Shown: in pieces, positions 25,456 through 34,273 of the stretch
How positions within the stretch are numbered: the first letter of the stretch is position 1
Layout of the letters: each line of letters begins with the position of its first letter
Source: Tumebacillus amylolyticus
GTDB lineage: Bacteria; Bacillota; Bacilli; Tumebacillales; Tumebacillaceae
DNA length: 64,000 nucleotides
Assembly: GCF_016722965.1 (NCBI RefSeq)
Contig: NZ_JAEQNB010000002.1
Coordinates: 62,001 to 126,000, forward strand
Reading direction: 5' to 3'
The notes under the pieces: generated by a model
The model's database searches: none
Seen by the model: only the letters and a program-made list of their open reading frames with translations
What the model was told of the DNA's origin: nothing
Translations under genes and position numbers: made by a program

Positions 25456-26142
25456 CTAGCCCGAGTAAACTCCTCGGTAGACCCGTTCGGGCCTGCCGAC
25501 ATCGCCGTAGGACAGGTCGGCGGTGACTTGGTCTTTGGAGACGAGGAATTCGAGGTAGCGGCGGGCGGTGGAGCGTGAGACGCCGATCTGGCGGCCGACC
25601 GCTTCGGCGGTGAGGCCGACTCGTTCCGCGGCGATGACGCCGGTGATTTTTTCGAGCGTCAGGGTGTCGATGCCTTTGGGCAGGTAGGAGTCCTTTTTCT
25701 CCCCTTGGCTGTGGAGCAGGCGGTCGATCTCCTCTTGCTCGATCTGAACGCGCTCCGTTTTCAAACGATCCAACTTCCCGCGATACTCTTGGAAGCGCAG
25801 CAAGGTCTTCTGAAACCGCTCAAACACCAACGGCTTCACGATGAAGTCAAAAACTCCGCTGCGCAGCGCGTCTTCCACCGTGCCGACTTCCTTCGACGCC
25901 GTAATCATGATCACATCCGTCTCCCGATGGTGTTCCTTGATATACCGCAACAGATCCAACCCGTTCATATCCGGGAAAAAAATATCCAACATCACCAGAT
26001 CAGGCCGCAAGATCTCAAGTTGCTCCTGCGCCTGCGCTTGGTCGGTGGCAATTCCGATCACTTTGTATCCCGGTACTTTTTCAACAAATCGTCTGTTGAT
26101 CTCTGCGATGCGCAGGTCGTCCTCTACGATCAGTACGTTCAT
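25456..26142 (-). CDS. CitB/DctR-type response regulator
   Basis: A 228-residue regulator. The receiver occupies residues 1-120, with the acidic pocket IVEDD, the phospho-acceptor Asp in DLVMLDIFFPDMNG, and the Thr/Lys sites MITAS and VKPLVFERF. The C-terminal part has a helix-turn-helix (LTAEAVGRQIGVSRSTARRYLEFL) as in CitT, DctR and MalR of Bacillus. It should be phosphorylated by the kinase encoded just upstream (four-base overlap) and activate carboxylate transport genes, here most likely tctCBA. Confidence 0.9.
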   Translation of the reverse strand: MNVLIVEDDLRIAEINRRFVEKVPGYKVIGIATDQAQAQEQLEILRPDLVMLDIFFPDMNGLDLLRYIKEHHRETDVIMITASKEVGTVEDALRSGVFDFIVKPLVFERFQKTLLRFQEYRGKLDRLKTERVQIEQEEIDRLLHSQGEKKDSYLPKGIDTLTLEKITGVIAAERVGLTAEAVGRQIGVSRSTARRYLEFLVSKDQVTADLSYGDVGRPERVYRGVYSG

Positions 26143-27734
26143 GCTCCGTCTCCTCTCCCTGCTTTCCGTTTTGGAATCGCAACTGTGAACAGACTTCCCC
26201 GCGGTTGCAACGCTGTATAGGTAATATACCCGCCGAGTTGTTCCACCGCCCGCTTGACCAGAGCAAGCCCGAATCCGCGATGCTGCTCGGCTTTGGTGGA
26301 AACTCCCACGTCAAACATGCTTGCGAGAACGGCTTCCGGCACCCCCGGCCCTGTATCTTCGACTTCCAAAATACAATCATCGCCGAGGTCGGTCAACAAC
26401 ACCCGCACTTGCTTCTCCGTACTCTCCTCCCCGAGCACCGCTTCCATCGCATTCTCCAACAAGTTGCCTAAGATCGTCACGAAATGACTGCGATCCAAAC
26501 TCAAAGGCACATCCACAAACGAACTGTGCGGGTCGAGTTTCAGTTCGACTTTGAGCTCCTGGGCGCGGTTGAATTTGCCGATCAAAAGTCCTCCGATCAT
26601 CGGGTCGGGCACTTGTTGCATGATAAACTGCACGAGATTCTGATGCACATCCGACTCGCGTGTGATCAACTCCAACGCTTCCTGATACGATTCCAACTGA
26701 ATCAGCCCGGAGATCATATACAGCTTGTTGGAAAACTCATGCGTCTGCGCCCGCAACGATTCGGCGTAGCGCTTCACTTGCGACAATTCCTCCGTCACTT
26801 TGTAGAGCTCCGTCTTGCTTCGGAAACTCGCCACCGCTCCGATGACGTGCCCGCGATGGTCCACAACCGGCACTCGATTGACGATCAGCGCATCATCGAC
26901 GCCGATCATTTCTTGGTCGTACTCCGACTGTCCCGACTGCACCACTTCCAGCAAACGCGAACCCGGCAGCACATCTAAAATGTACGACCCCACGACTTCC
27001 CCGCCCTCGGCAAAACCGAACATCCTCGCCGCCGTTTGGTTGACCATCGTGACGTTGCCCGCTTGGTTGACGGCGATGATGCCTTCGCGAATCGACTCCA
27101 ACACCGCTTGTTTCTCCCGATACAACCGCCCGATCTCACGCGGCTCCAAGCCCAAGATCGCCCGTTTCACCCCCGTGGAGATCAGCAGGGCTCCGATGAC
27201 GCCGATGCCAAACGACAGTTGAATCAGCCAGATGATTTTTTTCTGATACGGAGCTGTGCGTGCCGCGATGTCCTCTTGCATCATCCCCACGGACACGATG
27301 CCGATGACCTGCCCCTGTGCCCCGAAGATCGGCGCCTTGCCACGCAAGGACGGCCCCAAAGAACCGACCGCTTCTGAAATGATCGAATGCCCTTGCAGAA
27401 CCGGCCCGTTGTCACCGCCGACCATCTCTTTGCCGATTCGATCCGGAACAGGATGGGAAAAACGGATGCCTTCGCGATTGCCGACCACGATGTACTCGGC
27501 GTCCGTCTTGACGCGAATTTCCTCGACAATCGGTTGAATCACAATCCACGGTTCGGGGTCGTCGAACGCGTTTTTGATCTCGGGAATTTGAGCGACCGTT
27601 TCAGCAACGGCGAGCGCCCGCGTCCCGATCTCGTTTTTCATAATTTGTGTTTCCATATGTTCGAGATAAATTCCAAAAATACTGATAATGACAAAGATCA
27701 GGGAACAGATCAGAAGTATCAGTTTGGTTTGCAA
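26139..27734 (-). CDS. CitA/DcuS-family sensor histidine kinase
   Basis: A 531-residue membrane kinase. An N-terminal helix (LILLICSLIFVIISIFGIYL), an extracytoplasmic Cache/PASC domain (to about residue 170, with YIVVGNREGIRFSHP and IFGAQGQVIGIVSVGMM), a second helix, a cytoplasmic PAS (about 215-320), the SPOB-like phosphotransfer helix RAQTHEFSNKLYMISGL and an HATPase (NLLENAMEAV, DTGPGVPE, GFGLALVKRAV). It senses di- or tricarboxylates. Only TTG 27734 opens the given frame; the CTG at 27740 has better spacing to AAGGGGG and gives the family-like start MRLQTKL, so the true start is unsettled. It follows tctA after a terminator. Confidence 0.88.
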   Translation of the reverse strand: MQTKLILLICSLIFVIISIFGIYLEHMETQIMKNEIGTRALAVAETVAQIPEIKNAFDDPEPWIVIQPIVEEIRVKTDAEYIVVGNREGIRFSHPVPDRIGKEMVGGDNGPVLQGHSIISEAVGSLGPSLRGKAPIFGAQGQVIGIVSVGMMQEDIAARTAPYQKKIIWLIQLSFGIGVIGALLISTGVKRAILGLEPREIGRLYREKQAVLESIREGIIAVNQAGNVTMVNQTAARMFGFAEGGEVVGSYILDVLPGSRLLEVVQSGQSEYDQEMIGVDDALIVNRVPVVDHRGHVIGAVASFRSKTELYKVTEELSQVKRYAESLRAQTHEFSNKLYMISGLIQLESYQEALELITRESDVHQNLVQFIMQQVPDPMIGGLLIGKFNRAQELKVELKLDPHSSFVDVPLSLDRSHFVTILGNLLENAMEAVLGEESTEKQVRVLLTDLGDDCILEVEDTGPGVPEAVLASMFDVGVSTKAEQHRGFGLALVKRAVEQLGGYITYTALQPRGSLFTVAIPKRKAGRGDGA

Positions 27735-27772
27735 GCGCAGCAGAAACGCCCCCTTCTCCTCCTATCATATCG

Positions 27773-27808
27773 AAAAACCCATTCCCGTTAAAGGAATGGG
27801 TTTATTTG
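27773..27808 (-). terminator. intrinsic terminator after tctA
   Basis: AAACCCATTCC / GGAATGGGTTT hairpin, imperfect T-tract; may be leaky and allow read-through into the kinase gene. Confidence 0.7.
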
Positions 27809-27814
27809 TAAAAC

Positions 27815-29341
27815 TTAACCTTCTTCGTTGACCAATACTTTTTTGCCGCGCAACTTCAGCAAAAGCGGGACGGTGATCCACAAAACTGCGATGATCAGGA
27901 ACACCAAGGAGACCGGTTTTTGCAAGAAGATCATGAAGTCGCCGTTGGAAGCGGTCAAGGCACGGCGCATGTTGTTTTCGATCATCGGGCCGAGGACGAG
28001 GCCCAAGACGAGCGGAGCGAGCGGGAAGTCGTTTTTCAAAAGGAAGTAGCCGGCGACCCCGAACCCCATCAACAGCATCAGGTCGAACGTGTTGGTTTGA
28101 ACCGCATAGACCCCGAAGACAGAAATCGCGACGATCATCGGAATCAGGTACTTCGGCGGCATCTGAATGATCTTGGCGAATACTTTGACCAACGGCATGT
28201 TCAACGCAAGCAACATCAAGTTGCCGATGAACATCGACGCGATCAAGCCCCACGCCACTTGGGGATGCTCTTCGAACAGCAAGGGACCCGGCTGGACGTT
28301 GTACATGATCAACGCCCCCATGAGAATCGCCGTGGTGCCCGAGCCCGGAATCCCCATCGTCAAGAGCGGAATCATCGCCCCGCCAGACGCTGCGTTGTTT
28401 GCCGATTCAGGAGAAGCGACGCCTGCGATCGCGCCTTTGCCGAACTTCTCCGGGTTCTTGGAGAGTTTTTTCTCCATGATGTACGCGAAGAACGAAGCGA
28501 GCGTTGCGCCGGCACCCGGCAAGATGCCGATGAAGAAGCCAAGCAGAGAGCCGCGAGCGATCGGGCCCGCACTTTCCTTCATGTCTTGCTTGGTCGGGAG
28601 GATGCGGGTGATCTTCGCCATATCGCCGCCATTTTGCTCGCGTTCAAGGATCGTCTTGAAGACTTCGCCCAGTGCGAACAGACCGACCGCGATGGTCAAG
28701 AATTCCAGACCTTGATAGAGTTGCGGAATGTCATACGTGAAGCGACCGACGCCCGAGACGTTGTCGATCCCAATCGTGCCAAGCATGAGGCCGAAAACGG
28801 TCATCATCAGCGCTTTCGTCATCGACTTGCCCGCCAAACCTGAGACGGCACAGAGACCGAGGATCATCAGCGAGAAGTACTCAGCGGGGCCGAACTTGAG
28901 CGCGACTTCGGACAAAGGTTGCGCCAAGAGAACCAATGCGATCAGCGAGACGACGCCCGCTACGAACGAACCGATGGCGGCAATCGACAGCGCGGCACCG
29001 GCACGGCCTTGCTTGGCCATCTGGTAGCCGTCGAGTGCAGTTACCACAGAGGAAGACTCCCCCGGCGTATTCAGCAAAATCGAAGTGGTGGAGCCGCCGT
29101 ACATCGCCCCGTAGTACACCCCTGCCAGCAAAATAATCGAGGAGGTCGCCGCCGCTTCTTGGCCAAGCCCGCTGGTCAGCGACGCCGTGACCGGAATCAA
29201 AAGCGCCACGCCGCTCATTGGGCCGATGCCCGGCAGCACGCCGACCGCAGTTCCGATCAAAACGCCGACGAACGCGAAGACGAGATTGTGCCATTCAAAC
29301 GCCGTGGCAAAACCGTTCAGTAAATACTGCATCACATCCAT
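27815..29341 (-). CDS. tctA: tripartite tricarboxylate transporter, large permease TctA
   Basis: A 508-residue polytopic protein of the TctA family. Signatures: GTAVGVLPGIGPMSGVALLIP near the start, YYGAMYGGSTTSILLNTPGESSSVVTALDG, and in the second half FFIGILPGAGATLASF and GVASPESANNAASGGAMIPLLTMGIPGSGTTAILMGAL. It forms the channel for carboxylate uptake driven by a cation gradient. It starts 12 bases after tctB; the kinase and regulator genes follow. Confidence 0.94.
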   Translation of the reverse strand: MDVMQYLLNGFATAFEWHNLVFAFVGVLIGTAVGVLPGIGPMSGVALLIPVTASLTSGLGQEAAATSSIILLAGVYYGAMYGGSTTSILLNTPGESSSVVTALDGYQMAKQGRAGAALSIAAIGSFVAGVVSLIALVLLAQPLSEVALKFGPAEYFSLMILGLCAVSGLAGKSMTKALMMTVFGLMLGTIGIDNVSGVGRFTYDIPQLYQGLEFLTIAVGLFALGEVFKTILEREQNGGDMAKITRILPTKQDMKESAGPIARGSLLGFFIGILPGAGATLASFFAYIMEKKLSKNPEKFGKGAIAGVASPESANNAASGGAMIPLLTMGIPGSGTTAILMGALIMYNVQPGPLLFEEHPQVAWGLIASMFIGNLMLLALNMPLVKVFAKIIQMPPKYLIPMIVAISVFGVYAVQTNTFDLMLLMGFGVAGYFLLKNDFPLAPLVLGLVLGPMIENNMRRALTASNGDFMIFLQKPVSLVFLIIAVLWITVPLLLKLRGKKVLVNEEG

Positions 29342-29353
29342 TTTGCCACCCCC

Positions 29354-29815
29354 TTACAACCCCAGCCAGACGGGCCAGCCTGGCAGGGTACCTTGCAGAA
29401 TTTGAACGAAGATGAAGTACACCCCGTAGGAAAACAGGGCCGAGATGAGCACCGACGAGAGCCACTTGCCTTTTTGCATCGTCTGGAACCCGATCAGGAG
29501 AAACACGAACGTGCCGATGATATATCCGATTTCTTCTAAGAAATAGGCGTAGAGTACGGCGGTGACAAAAATGATCCCGAAGCGTTTGTAGTCCAGCTTT
29601 TCCTTGGACTCCCCTTCTTGCTTGGGGTACTTGAAGGTTTCATAGAACAGGCGCAGGGAGAGCAAGCCGAAGACGATCCCCAGACCCAGCGGGAAAATGT
29701 CCGGGCCGACGTTGCTCCCGTACGCACTGTCCGCGATGCTCTGACTCCCGACGATGAACGCCACCGCGAGGATCAGAGAGACGAGACTTGCGTAGCGGTC
29801 GAATGTTTTGTTCAT
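29354..29815 (-). CDS. tctB: tripartite tricarboxylate transporter, small permease TctB
   Basis: A 153-residue protein with four membrane helices, as expected for TctB. An N-terminal SLVSLILAVAFIVGSQSIA helix, the loop GSNVGPDIFPLGLGIVFG, a hydrophilic middle and two C-terminal helices are seen. It pairs with TctA. Located between tctC (10 bases away) and tctA (12 bases away). Confidence 0.88.
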   Translation of the reverse strand: MNKTFDRYASLVSLILAVAFIVGSQSIADSAYGSNVGPDIFPLGLGIVFGLLSLRLFYETFKYPKQEGESKEKLDYKRFGIIFVTAVLYAYFLEEIGYIIGTFVFLLIGFQTMQKGKWLSSVLISALFSYGVYFIFVQILQGTLPGWPVWLGL

Positions 29816-29825
29816 GTTCTCACCA

Positions 29826-30851
29826 TTATTTCGCCATGCCGAGTGCGGTCAGCATGTCTTTGACTTCGACTTCTTGCTTAGCAAGGTAGGCTTTGAAGTC
29901 GTCTGCATTTTTGTAGTCGGATTCCCAGCCGTTGACTTGCAGTTCTTTTTTCCATTCCGGGGAGTCGGACAGGGCTTTCAGTTTGTCATTCCAGAATTTC
30001 TTGGCTGCGTCAGACATGTCTTGCGGGCCGAACACGCCGCGCCAGATCAGGAATTCTGCGTCCACGCCTTGTTCTTTCATCGTCGGGATGTCTTTCAGGT
30101 CACCGCCGAGGCGTTGCGGAGCTGCGACAGCCAGAACTTTGACTTTGCCTGCTTTGAGGTACTCGCCGACCGAGGAAGCATCGGTGCCGATTGCATCGGC
30201 ATTGCCGCCAAGCAGAGCTGCGATCGCTTCACCGCCGCCGTCGTAGGACACATACTTGACTTTCTTGGGGTCAACGCCCGATTTGAAAGCAGGCAGGACC
30301 GCGACGAGGTGGTCCATCGAACCCGGAGCAGAGCCGCCGGCGATGGTGATCTTGGACGGGTCAGCTTTCAGCGCGTCTACCAGCGATTTCAAGTCGGTGT
30401 ATTTCGAATCCGCTTTCACGACGATTGCACCGTAGTCACGGGTGAGTTGGGCAAGCGGGGTGGTGTTTTTGTAGCCGTACGGGGTGTAGCCTTCCTTCTT
30501 GAGGTTGTTGATCAAGATCGGCGGAGAGGAAACGAACAGTCGGTAGTCGTTTTTCTTCTCGGCCGTTGCATAGTCCGCCATGAACACGGTGCCGCCGCCG
30601 CCCGGTTTGTTTTCAACCGTCATCGTTTGGTCGACCAGTTTCGCTTCGCCGAGCACTTTGGTGACGGAGCGAGCCGTTTTGTCCCAGCCTCCGCCTGCGC
30701 CGGACGGTGCGACCATGACGATCGGCTTCTCCGGGTAGTTGCTTGCTTTGCTATCGCCGCCGTTCGAGGATGTTTTGTCTGCACAAGCGGTCAAGCTCAG
30801 CGCCATGACGCCGGTCAGCAGGGCAACCGCCCATTTTTGTTTGGTTTTCAT
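29826..30851 (-). CDS. tctC: tripartite tricarboxylate transporter substrate-binding lipoprotein TctC
   Basis: A 341-residue lipoprotein with signal peptide and lipobox LTAC. The mature part has the Bug/TctC layout: YPEKPIVMVAPSGAGGGWDKTARSV, VENKPGGGGTVFMADYA and the second-lobe SAPGSMDHLVAVLPAF. It delivers the carboxylate to TctAB; citrate or another tricarboxylate is likely but not shown. AAAGGGGG precedes the ATG. A cre site and an extended -10 promoter lie directly upstream. Confidence 0.92.
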   Translation of the reverse strand: MKTKQKWAVALLTGVMALSLTACADKTSSNGGDSKASNYPEKPIVMVAPSGAGGGWDKTARSVTKVLGEAKLVDQTMTVENKPGGGGTVFMADYATAEKKNDYRLFVSSPPILINNLKKEGYTPYGYKNTTPLAQLTRDYGAIVVKADSKYTDLKSLVDALKADPSKITIAGGSAPGSMDHLVAVLPAFKSGVDPKKVKYVSYDGGGEAIAALLGGNADAIGTDASSVGEYLKAGKVKVLAVAAPQRLGGDLKDIPTMKEQGVDAEFLIWRGVFGPQDMSDAAKKFWNDKLKALSDSPEWKKELQVNGWESDYKNADDFKAYLAKQEVEVKDMLTALGMAK

Positions 30852-30882
30852 TGTGTATGTCCCCCTTTATGATGAAAGAAGA

Positions 30883-30896
30883 TGAGAGCGCTTTCA
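30883..30896 (-). promoter_or_regulatory. catabolite-responsive element (cre) ahead of tctCBA
   Basis: The + strand reads TGAGAGCGCTTTCA, a full match to the cre consensus TGWNANCGNTNWCA. It lies just downstream of the -10, so CcpA bound here would block transcription when glucose is present. Confidence 0.8.
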
Positions 30897-30909
30897 GTTC
30901 ATGGTCAAC

Positions 30910-30918
30910 ATCATATCA
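30910..30918 (-). promoter_or_regulatory. extended -10 promoter (TGATATGAT) of tctCBA
   Basis: TGnTATGAT on the minus strand; no -35 match, which fits an activator-dependent promoter. Confidence 0.5.
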
Positions 30919-31103
30919 TCGTTCTTTCTGAATTTTGTGTTACGGAAACTAAGTTGCAAAAAGATCATTCTGCACATTTTGGTCATTTTGTTCATGAGGA
31001 CTAAACGAACAATATGGAAAAAAGAAACTTAATGCAATTTTTGAGTGTAGCTGGTAGTCTTGTAGGAGAGCTGTGGTAAGATGTAAAGTGAATAGGAGGC
31101 GGA

Positions 31104-31811
31104 TTGAATTTGGAAACTTTCATCCTCGATCTGTTAAAACTTATCCTCATCAACATCGTGTTGAGTGGAGATAACGCGGTCGTGATTGCGTTGGCTTGTC
31201 GCAATCTGCCGCAAGAATTGCAGAAAAAAGCGGTATTCTGGGGCAGTTTCGGTGCCATCGGTTTGCGGATCGTCCTGACGTTCTTGGCGGTCTGGTTGCT
31301 TGAAATTCCGTTTGTACAAATTGCAGGCGGCTTGATGCTTCTGTTCATTGCATACAAATTGCTCGCAGGTGACGAGGATGGAGACAACCTGAAATCGGGT
31401 AGCTCGATGCGTGAAGCGGTGAAAACCATCATCATCGCCGACCTGATCATGAGTCTCGACAACGTCGTCGCGGTCGCGGGCGCTGCGAACGGCAACTTCC
31501 TCATCATCCTCATCGGTTTGGCGATCTCCATCCCGCTGATTATCTGGGGCAGTCAACTTCTGATGACCCTCATGAACCGTTTCCCGATCATCGCACTGCT
31601 TGGCGCGGGCTTGCTCGGCTACACGGCGGGCGAGATGATCCTCGGCGACGACGCGATTGCAACCAAAATCGAAGCGTCGTTCCCGGTGGCGCACTATGTG
31701 CTCCCGATTGTCCTGGCTGTGCTGGTCATGGTCGTGGGCAAGATGGCCGGCAACCGTGCGGAAAAAGGACAAGTTGCAGCAGAGACAGCGGCAACCAAAG
31801 AAGAAGAATAG
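31104..31811 (+). CDS. TerC family integral membrane protein
   Basis: A 235-residue protein with seven or so helices and the TerC hallmarks: INIVLSGDNAVVIALACR in helix 1-2 and ADLIMSLDNVVAVAGAA in the middle, both with the conserved Asp-Asn pair. Bacillus relatives such as YjbE and YkoY export manganese, often during exoenzyme secretion. The C terminus is a charged Ala/Glu/Lys tail. The start is TTG: AGGAGG at 31094-31099 gives four bases to TTG 31104 and ten to TTG 31110, so both are possible. No yybP-ykoY manganese riboswitch is seen upstream. Confidence 0.88.
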   Translation: MNLETFILDLLKLILINIVLSGDNAVVIALACRNLPQELQKKAVFWGSFGAIGLRIVLTFLAVWLLEIPFVQIAGGLMLLFIAYKLLAGDEDGDNLKSGSSMREAVKTIIIADLIMSLDNVVAVAGAANGNFLIILIGLAISIPLIIWGSQLLMTLMNRFPIIALLGAGLLGYTAGEMILGDDAIATKIEASFPVAHYVLPIVLAVLVMVVGKMAGNRAEKGQVAAETAATKEEE

Positions 31812-31848
31812 AAAAAAGAGAAGCCGAAAGTGGCTTCTCTTTTTTTTG
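31812..31848 (+). terminator. intrinsic terminator after the TerC gene
   Basis: AGAGAAGCC / GGCTTCTCT hairpin and T8. Its 3' part (16 bases) is repeated exactly at 31853-31868. Confidence 0.88.
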
Positions 31849-31940
31849 TTTCGTGGCTTCTCTTTTTTCGGTTGATGGCAGGTCCTTTTTTCGATAACGC
31901 TGTCTGCTTCTGTTCGTCGCCCTGTGGTACTATATGGTTA

Positions 31941-32945
31941 TCAGGACTGTTCCTTCCACCATGTGGAAGTGGGGTACTCCGCCGCACCGAGGTGGACGGT
32001 CTCCCCGATTCGCGGCGTGGAGATCGAGACGCCGTGCTCTCGTGCCGCTTGGGTGACGCGTTCAATCGGGTCGGTCCACGAATGGAACGCCAACGTGAAC
32101 GCCGCCCAATGGATGGGAATCAACAGGTTCCCTTTTACATCCAAGTGCGCTTGCACCGTCTGTTCCGGCATCATGTGAATGGTCGACCAGCGCTCGTCGT
32201 ATTGACCGCATTCCATAAACGTCAGATCAAACGGCCCCAACTTCTCACCGATCTCTTGAAAATGCGGACCGTACCCGCTGTCTCCACTGAAATAGATCTT
32301 GCTCTGCTCGCCGAGAATCACCCACGAAGCCCACAATGTCGTATTGCGGTCGGTCAAACTTCTGCCGGAAAAGTGCCGCGCCGGCGTGCAGACAAGTTTC
32401 AACCCGGCGAATTCCGTTTCGTCCCACCAGTCGTGTTCCTTGATTTTCGCTGGATCGACGCCCCAGCGGACCAGATGACTTCCCACACCGAGCGGGACGA
32501 AGAACTTCCGGACTTTGTCCTTGAGCTTTTTAATCGAGGGCGTATCGAGATGGTCATAATGGTCGTGGGAAAGCAGCACGGCATCAATCGGCGGGAGGTC
32601 TTCGATTTTGAGCGGGGCTTCCTTGCTGTACCGCTTGCCTCCAAATGGCGGCACGGGCGATGGCGTCGCCCCCAACATCGGGTCGAGCAACAGCGTTTTG
32701 CCGTCCACTTCCAGAAGCAACGCGGAGTGCCCGAGCCATGTGACTTTGGTCTGTTTCAAATCGCGGTTCGGAGCGAGACCCACCGACTCGACTGCAATCG
32801 GGGTTGTAGGCTTGCGATTGGGATGCGGCTTGAGAAAGTCCTTCAACATCGAAACGGTATCTTTGAACCCCGTGTTCATATCGGTCGGGATCAGGTTGAC
32901 GAATTTGCCTTCGCGAAAGTTCGGGGATTGGTGAAAGTCCTTCAT
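31941..32945 (-). CDS. MBL-fold hydrolase, NAPE-PLD/UlaG-like
   Basis: A 334-residue metallo-beta-lactamase fold protein. Metal ligands: SHDHYDHLD (HxHxDH), the Asp in YFSGDSGYGPHF and a distal His in IPIHWAAF. The opening TWLGHSALLLEVDGKTLLLDPML and the CTPARHFSGRSL strand match the N-acyl-phosphatidylethanolamine phospholipase D-like branch (COG2220). It is likely a cytoplasmic phosphodiesterase; substrate unknown. AAGGAG nine bases before ATG 32945 sets the start. Divergent from the epimerase gene at 33037. Confidence 0.88.
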   Translation of the reverse strand: MKDFHQSPNFREGKFVNLIPTDMNTGFKDTVSMLKDFLKPHPNRKPTTPIAVESVGLAPNRDLKQTKVTWLGHSALLLEVDGKTLLLDPMLGATPSPVPPFGGKRYSKEAPLKIEDLPPIDAVLLSHDHYDHLDTPSIKKLKDKVRKFFVPLGVGSHLVRWGVDPAKIKEHDWWDETEFAGLKLVCTPARHFSGRSLTDRNTTLWASWVILGEQSKIYFSGDSGYGPHFQEIGEKLGPFDLTFMECGQYDERWSTIHMMPEQTVQAHLDVKGNLLIPIHWAAFTLAFHSWTDPIERVTQAAREHGVSISTPRIGETVHLGAAEYPTSTWWKEQS

Positions 32946-33036
32946 GACAACGATCTCCTTCTTCTTCACATACACTCATCATGACAAAACTCAAAGTGGA
33001 AGTCAAAACATTAACCCCTCCCAAGGAGTGATCGAG

Positions 33037-33930
33037 ATGAAAATCGCCATCGCAGGTGGTAGTGGCTTCATTGGACAGCACTTGATCTCAAACTGGCTTC
33101 AAAATAAACACGAGGTGTTCCTCATCTCCCGCTCGCAACAACCGACCTCCGACCCCCTGCTGACTTCGGTCACCTGGAAAGACCTCGAACAAAACCCGCA
33201 CCGTCTCGAAGGAGTCGAGGCCATCGTCAATTTGGCGGGCGAATCGATCAACCAGCGCTGGACGGAGGATGCGAAGCGGCGCATCTTGCAATCGCGTCTG
33301 GATACCACAGGACAGATTGCAGACTTCGTCGCCAAGTTGGAGAACAAGCCCGCTGTCGTCGTCAACGCATCCGGCATGTCGATCTACGGGTTGTCCGAAA
33401 CGGCGACGTTCGATGAAAACTCCCCGCACATCCACGACCACTTCCTCTCCGATGTCGTCGAAGAATGGGAAAAAGCCGCCGATGAAATCTCGGCTTCCCG
33501 CATCGTGAAAGTGCGCGTCGGCATCGTCCTCGGGATGGACGGCGGTGCTTTTCCCAAAATGTTCATGCCTTATCGCCTATTCGTCGGCGGCAAAGTCGGC
33601 AACGGTCGTCAAGTGTTGTCGTGGATTCACATCGAGGACATGGTGCGCCTGATCGACTTTTGCATCGAGAACCCCGAGGTGGCAGGCGCGGTGAACGGTA
33701 CAGCACCCAACCCCCTGACCAACGACCAATTCGGACGGATCGTGGGCCGTGTGGCAGGAAGACCGCATTGGATGCCGGTACCGTCCTTTATGATGAAGCT
33801 CCTGTTCGGGGAGCTGTCCGTTCTGTTGTTGGAAGGGCAACGCGTCTTGCCCAAAAAAGTCCTCGACCACGGTTTTCAATTCCGTTATCCAACTTTGGAT
33901 GTCGCGATGAAACAATTGCTCGGGAAATGA
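33037..33930 (+). CDS. TIGR01777 family NAD-dependent epimerase/oxidoreductase (YfhF-like)
   Basis: A 297-residue extended short-chain dehydrogenase. NAD-binding IAGGSGFIGQHL at the N terminus, VNLAGESINQRW, the SIYG active-site tyrosine motif (ASGMSIYG) and SWIHIEDMVRLIDF all fit the SDR39U1/YfhF group. The C-terminal DUF1731 part ends GFQFRYPTLDVAMKQLLG. The reaction is not known. Start ATG 33037 is supported by AAGGAG eight bases ahead; the frame is open 31 codons further upstream, overlapping the divergent gene. Confidence 0.9.
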   Translation: MKIAIAGGSGFIGQHLISNWLQNKHEVFLISRSQQPTSDPLLTSVTWKDLEQNPHRLEGVEAIVNLAGESINQRWTEDAKRRILQSRLDTTGQIADFVAKLENKPAVVVNASGMSIYGLSETATFDENSPHIHDHFLSDVVEEWEKAADEISASRIVKVRVGIVLGMDGGAFPKMFMPYRLFVGGKVGNGRQVLSWIHIEDMVRLIDFCIENPEVAGAVNGTAPNPLTNDQFGRIVGRVAGRPHWMPVPSFMMKLLFGELSVLLLEGQRVLPKKVLDHGFQFRYPTLDVAMKQLLGK

Positions 33931-33941
33931 TGAATCGTAAT

Positions 33942-33982
33942 AAAAAAAACCGCAGGTGCCATTGGGCGACTGCGGTTTTTTT
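33942..33982. terminator. intrinsic terminator, both directions
   Basis: AACCGCAG / CTGCGGTT hairpin with A8 and T8 flanks. Confidence 0.85.
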
Positions 33983-34010
33983 TCGCACGTTTTGTTCGAG
34001 CGGTACGATT

Positions 34011-34196
34011 CTAGGATTCGTTCTGTTTGTCAGACAGTTGCTTTTTCATTTTCTCAATCAGGGCTTGCTTCTTGGAGTCCGCTTGGCCAAATCCGGATCC
34101 GGACGATCCGTTGGATTTGTTTTGGAATCCGCCTTGCTTCATGCCGCCACCCGATTGGTTCGTCGGCTTCTTGCGGTTCTCTGCTCTCGGCATCAT
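34011..34196 (-). CDS. small hydrophilic protein, 61 aa
   Basis: A short Ser/Gly/Asn/Gln-rich protein that begins MMPRAENRKKPTNQ, has a low-complexity middle and ends in a Lys/Gln-rich helix (SKKQALIEKMKKQLSD). GGAGGTG five bases before ATG 34196 supports translation. The composition recalls small spore or nucleic-acid-associated proteins, but no family is recognised. Confidence 0.6.
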   Translation of the reverse strand: MMPRAENRKKPTNQSGGGMKQGGFQNKSNGSSGSGFGQADSKKQALIEKMKKQLSDKQNES

Positions 34197-34273
34197 GCTC
34201 ACCTCCGTTTTTTGAAAAAAGTCTGTGATAGTACTCTACCTTGTCCTGAGAAAAAAAGCCAGCCTTTTTGAAC

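Noticed and set aside
31012-31103. Manganese riboswitch (yybP-ykoY) before the TerC gene
   Set aside because: The conserved loop sequences of that class are absent in the leader.
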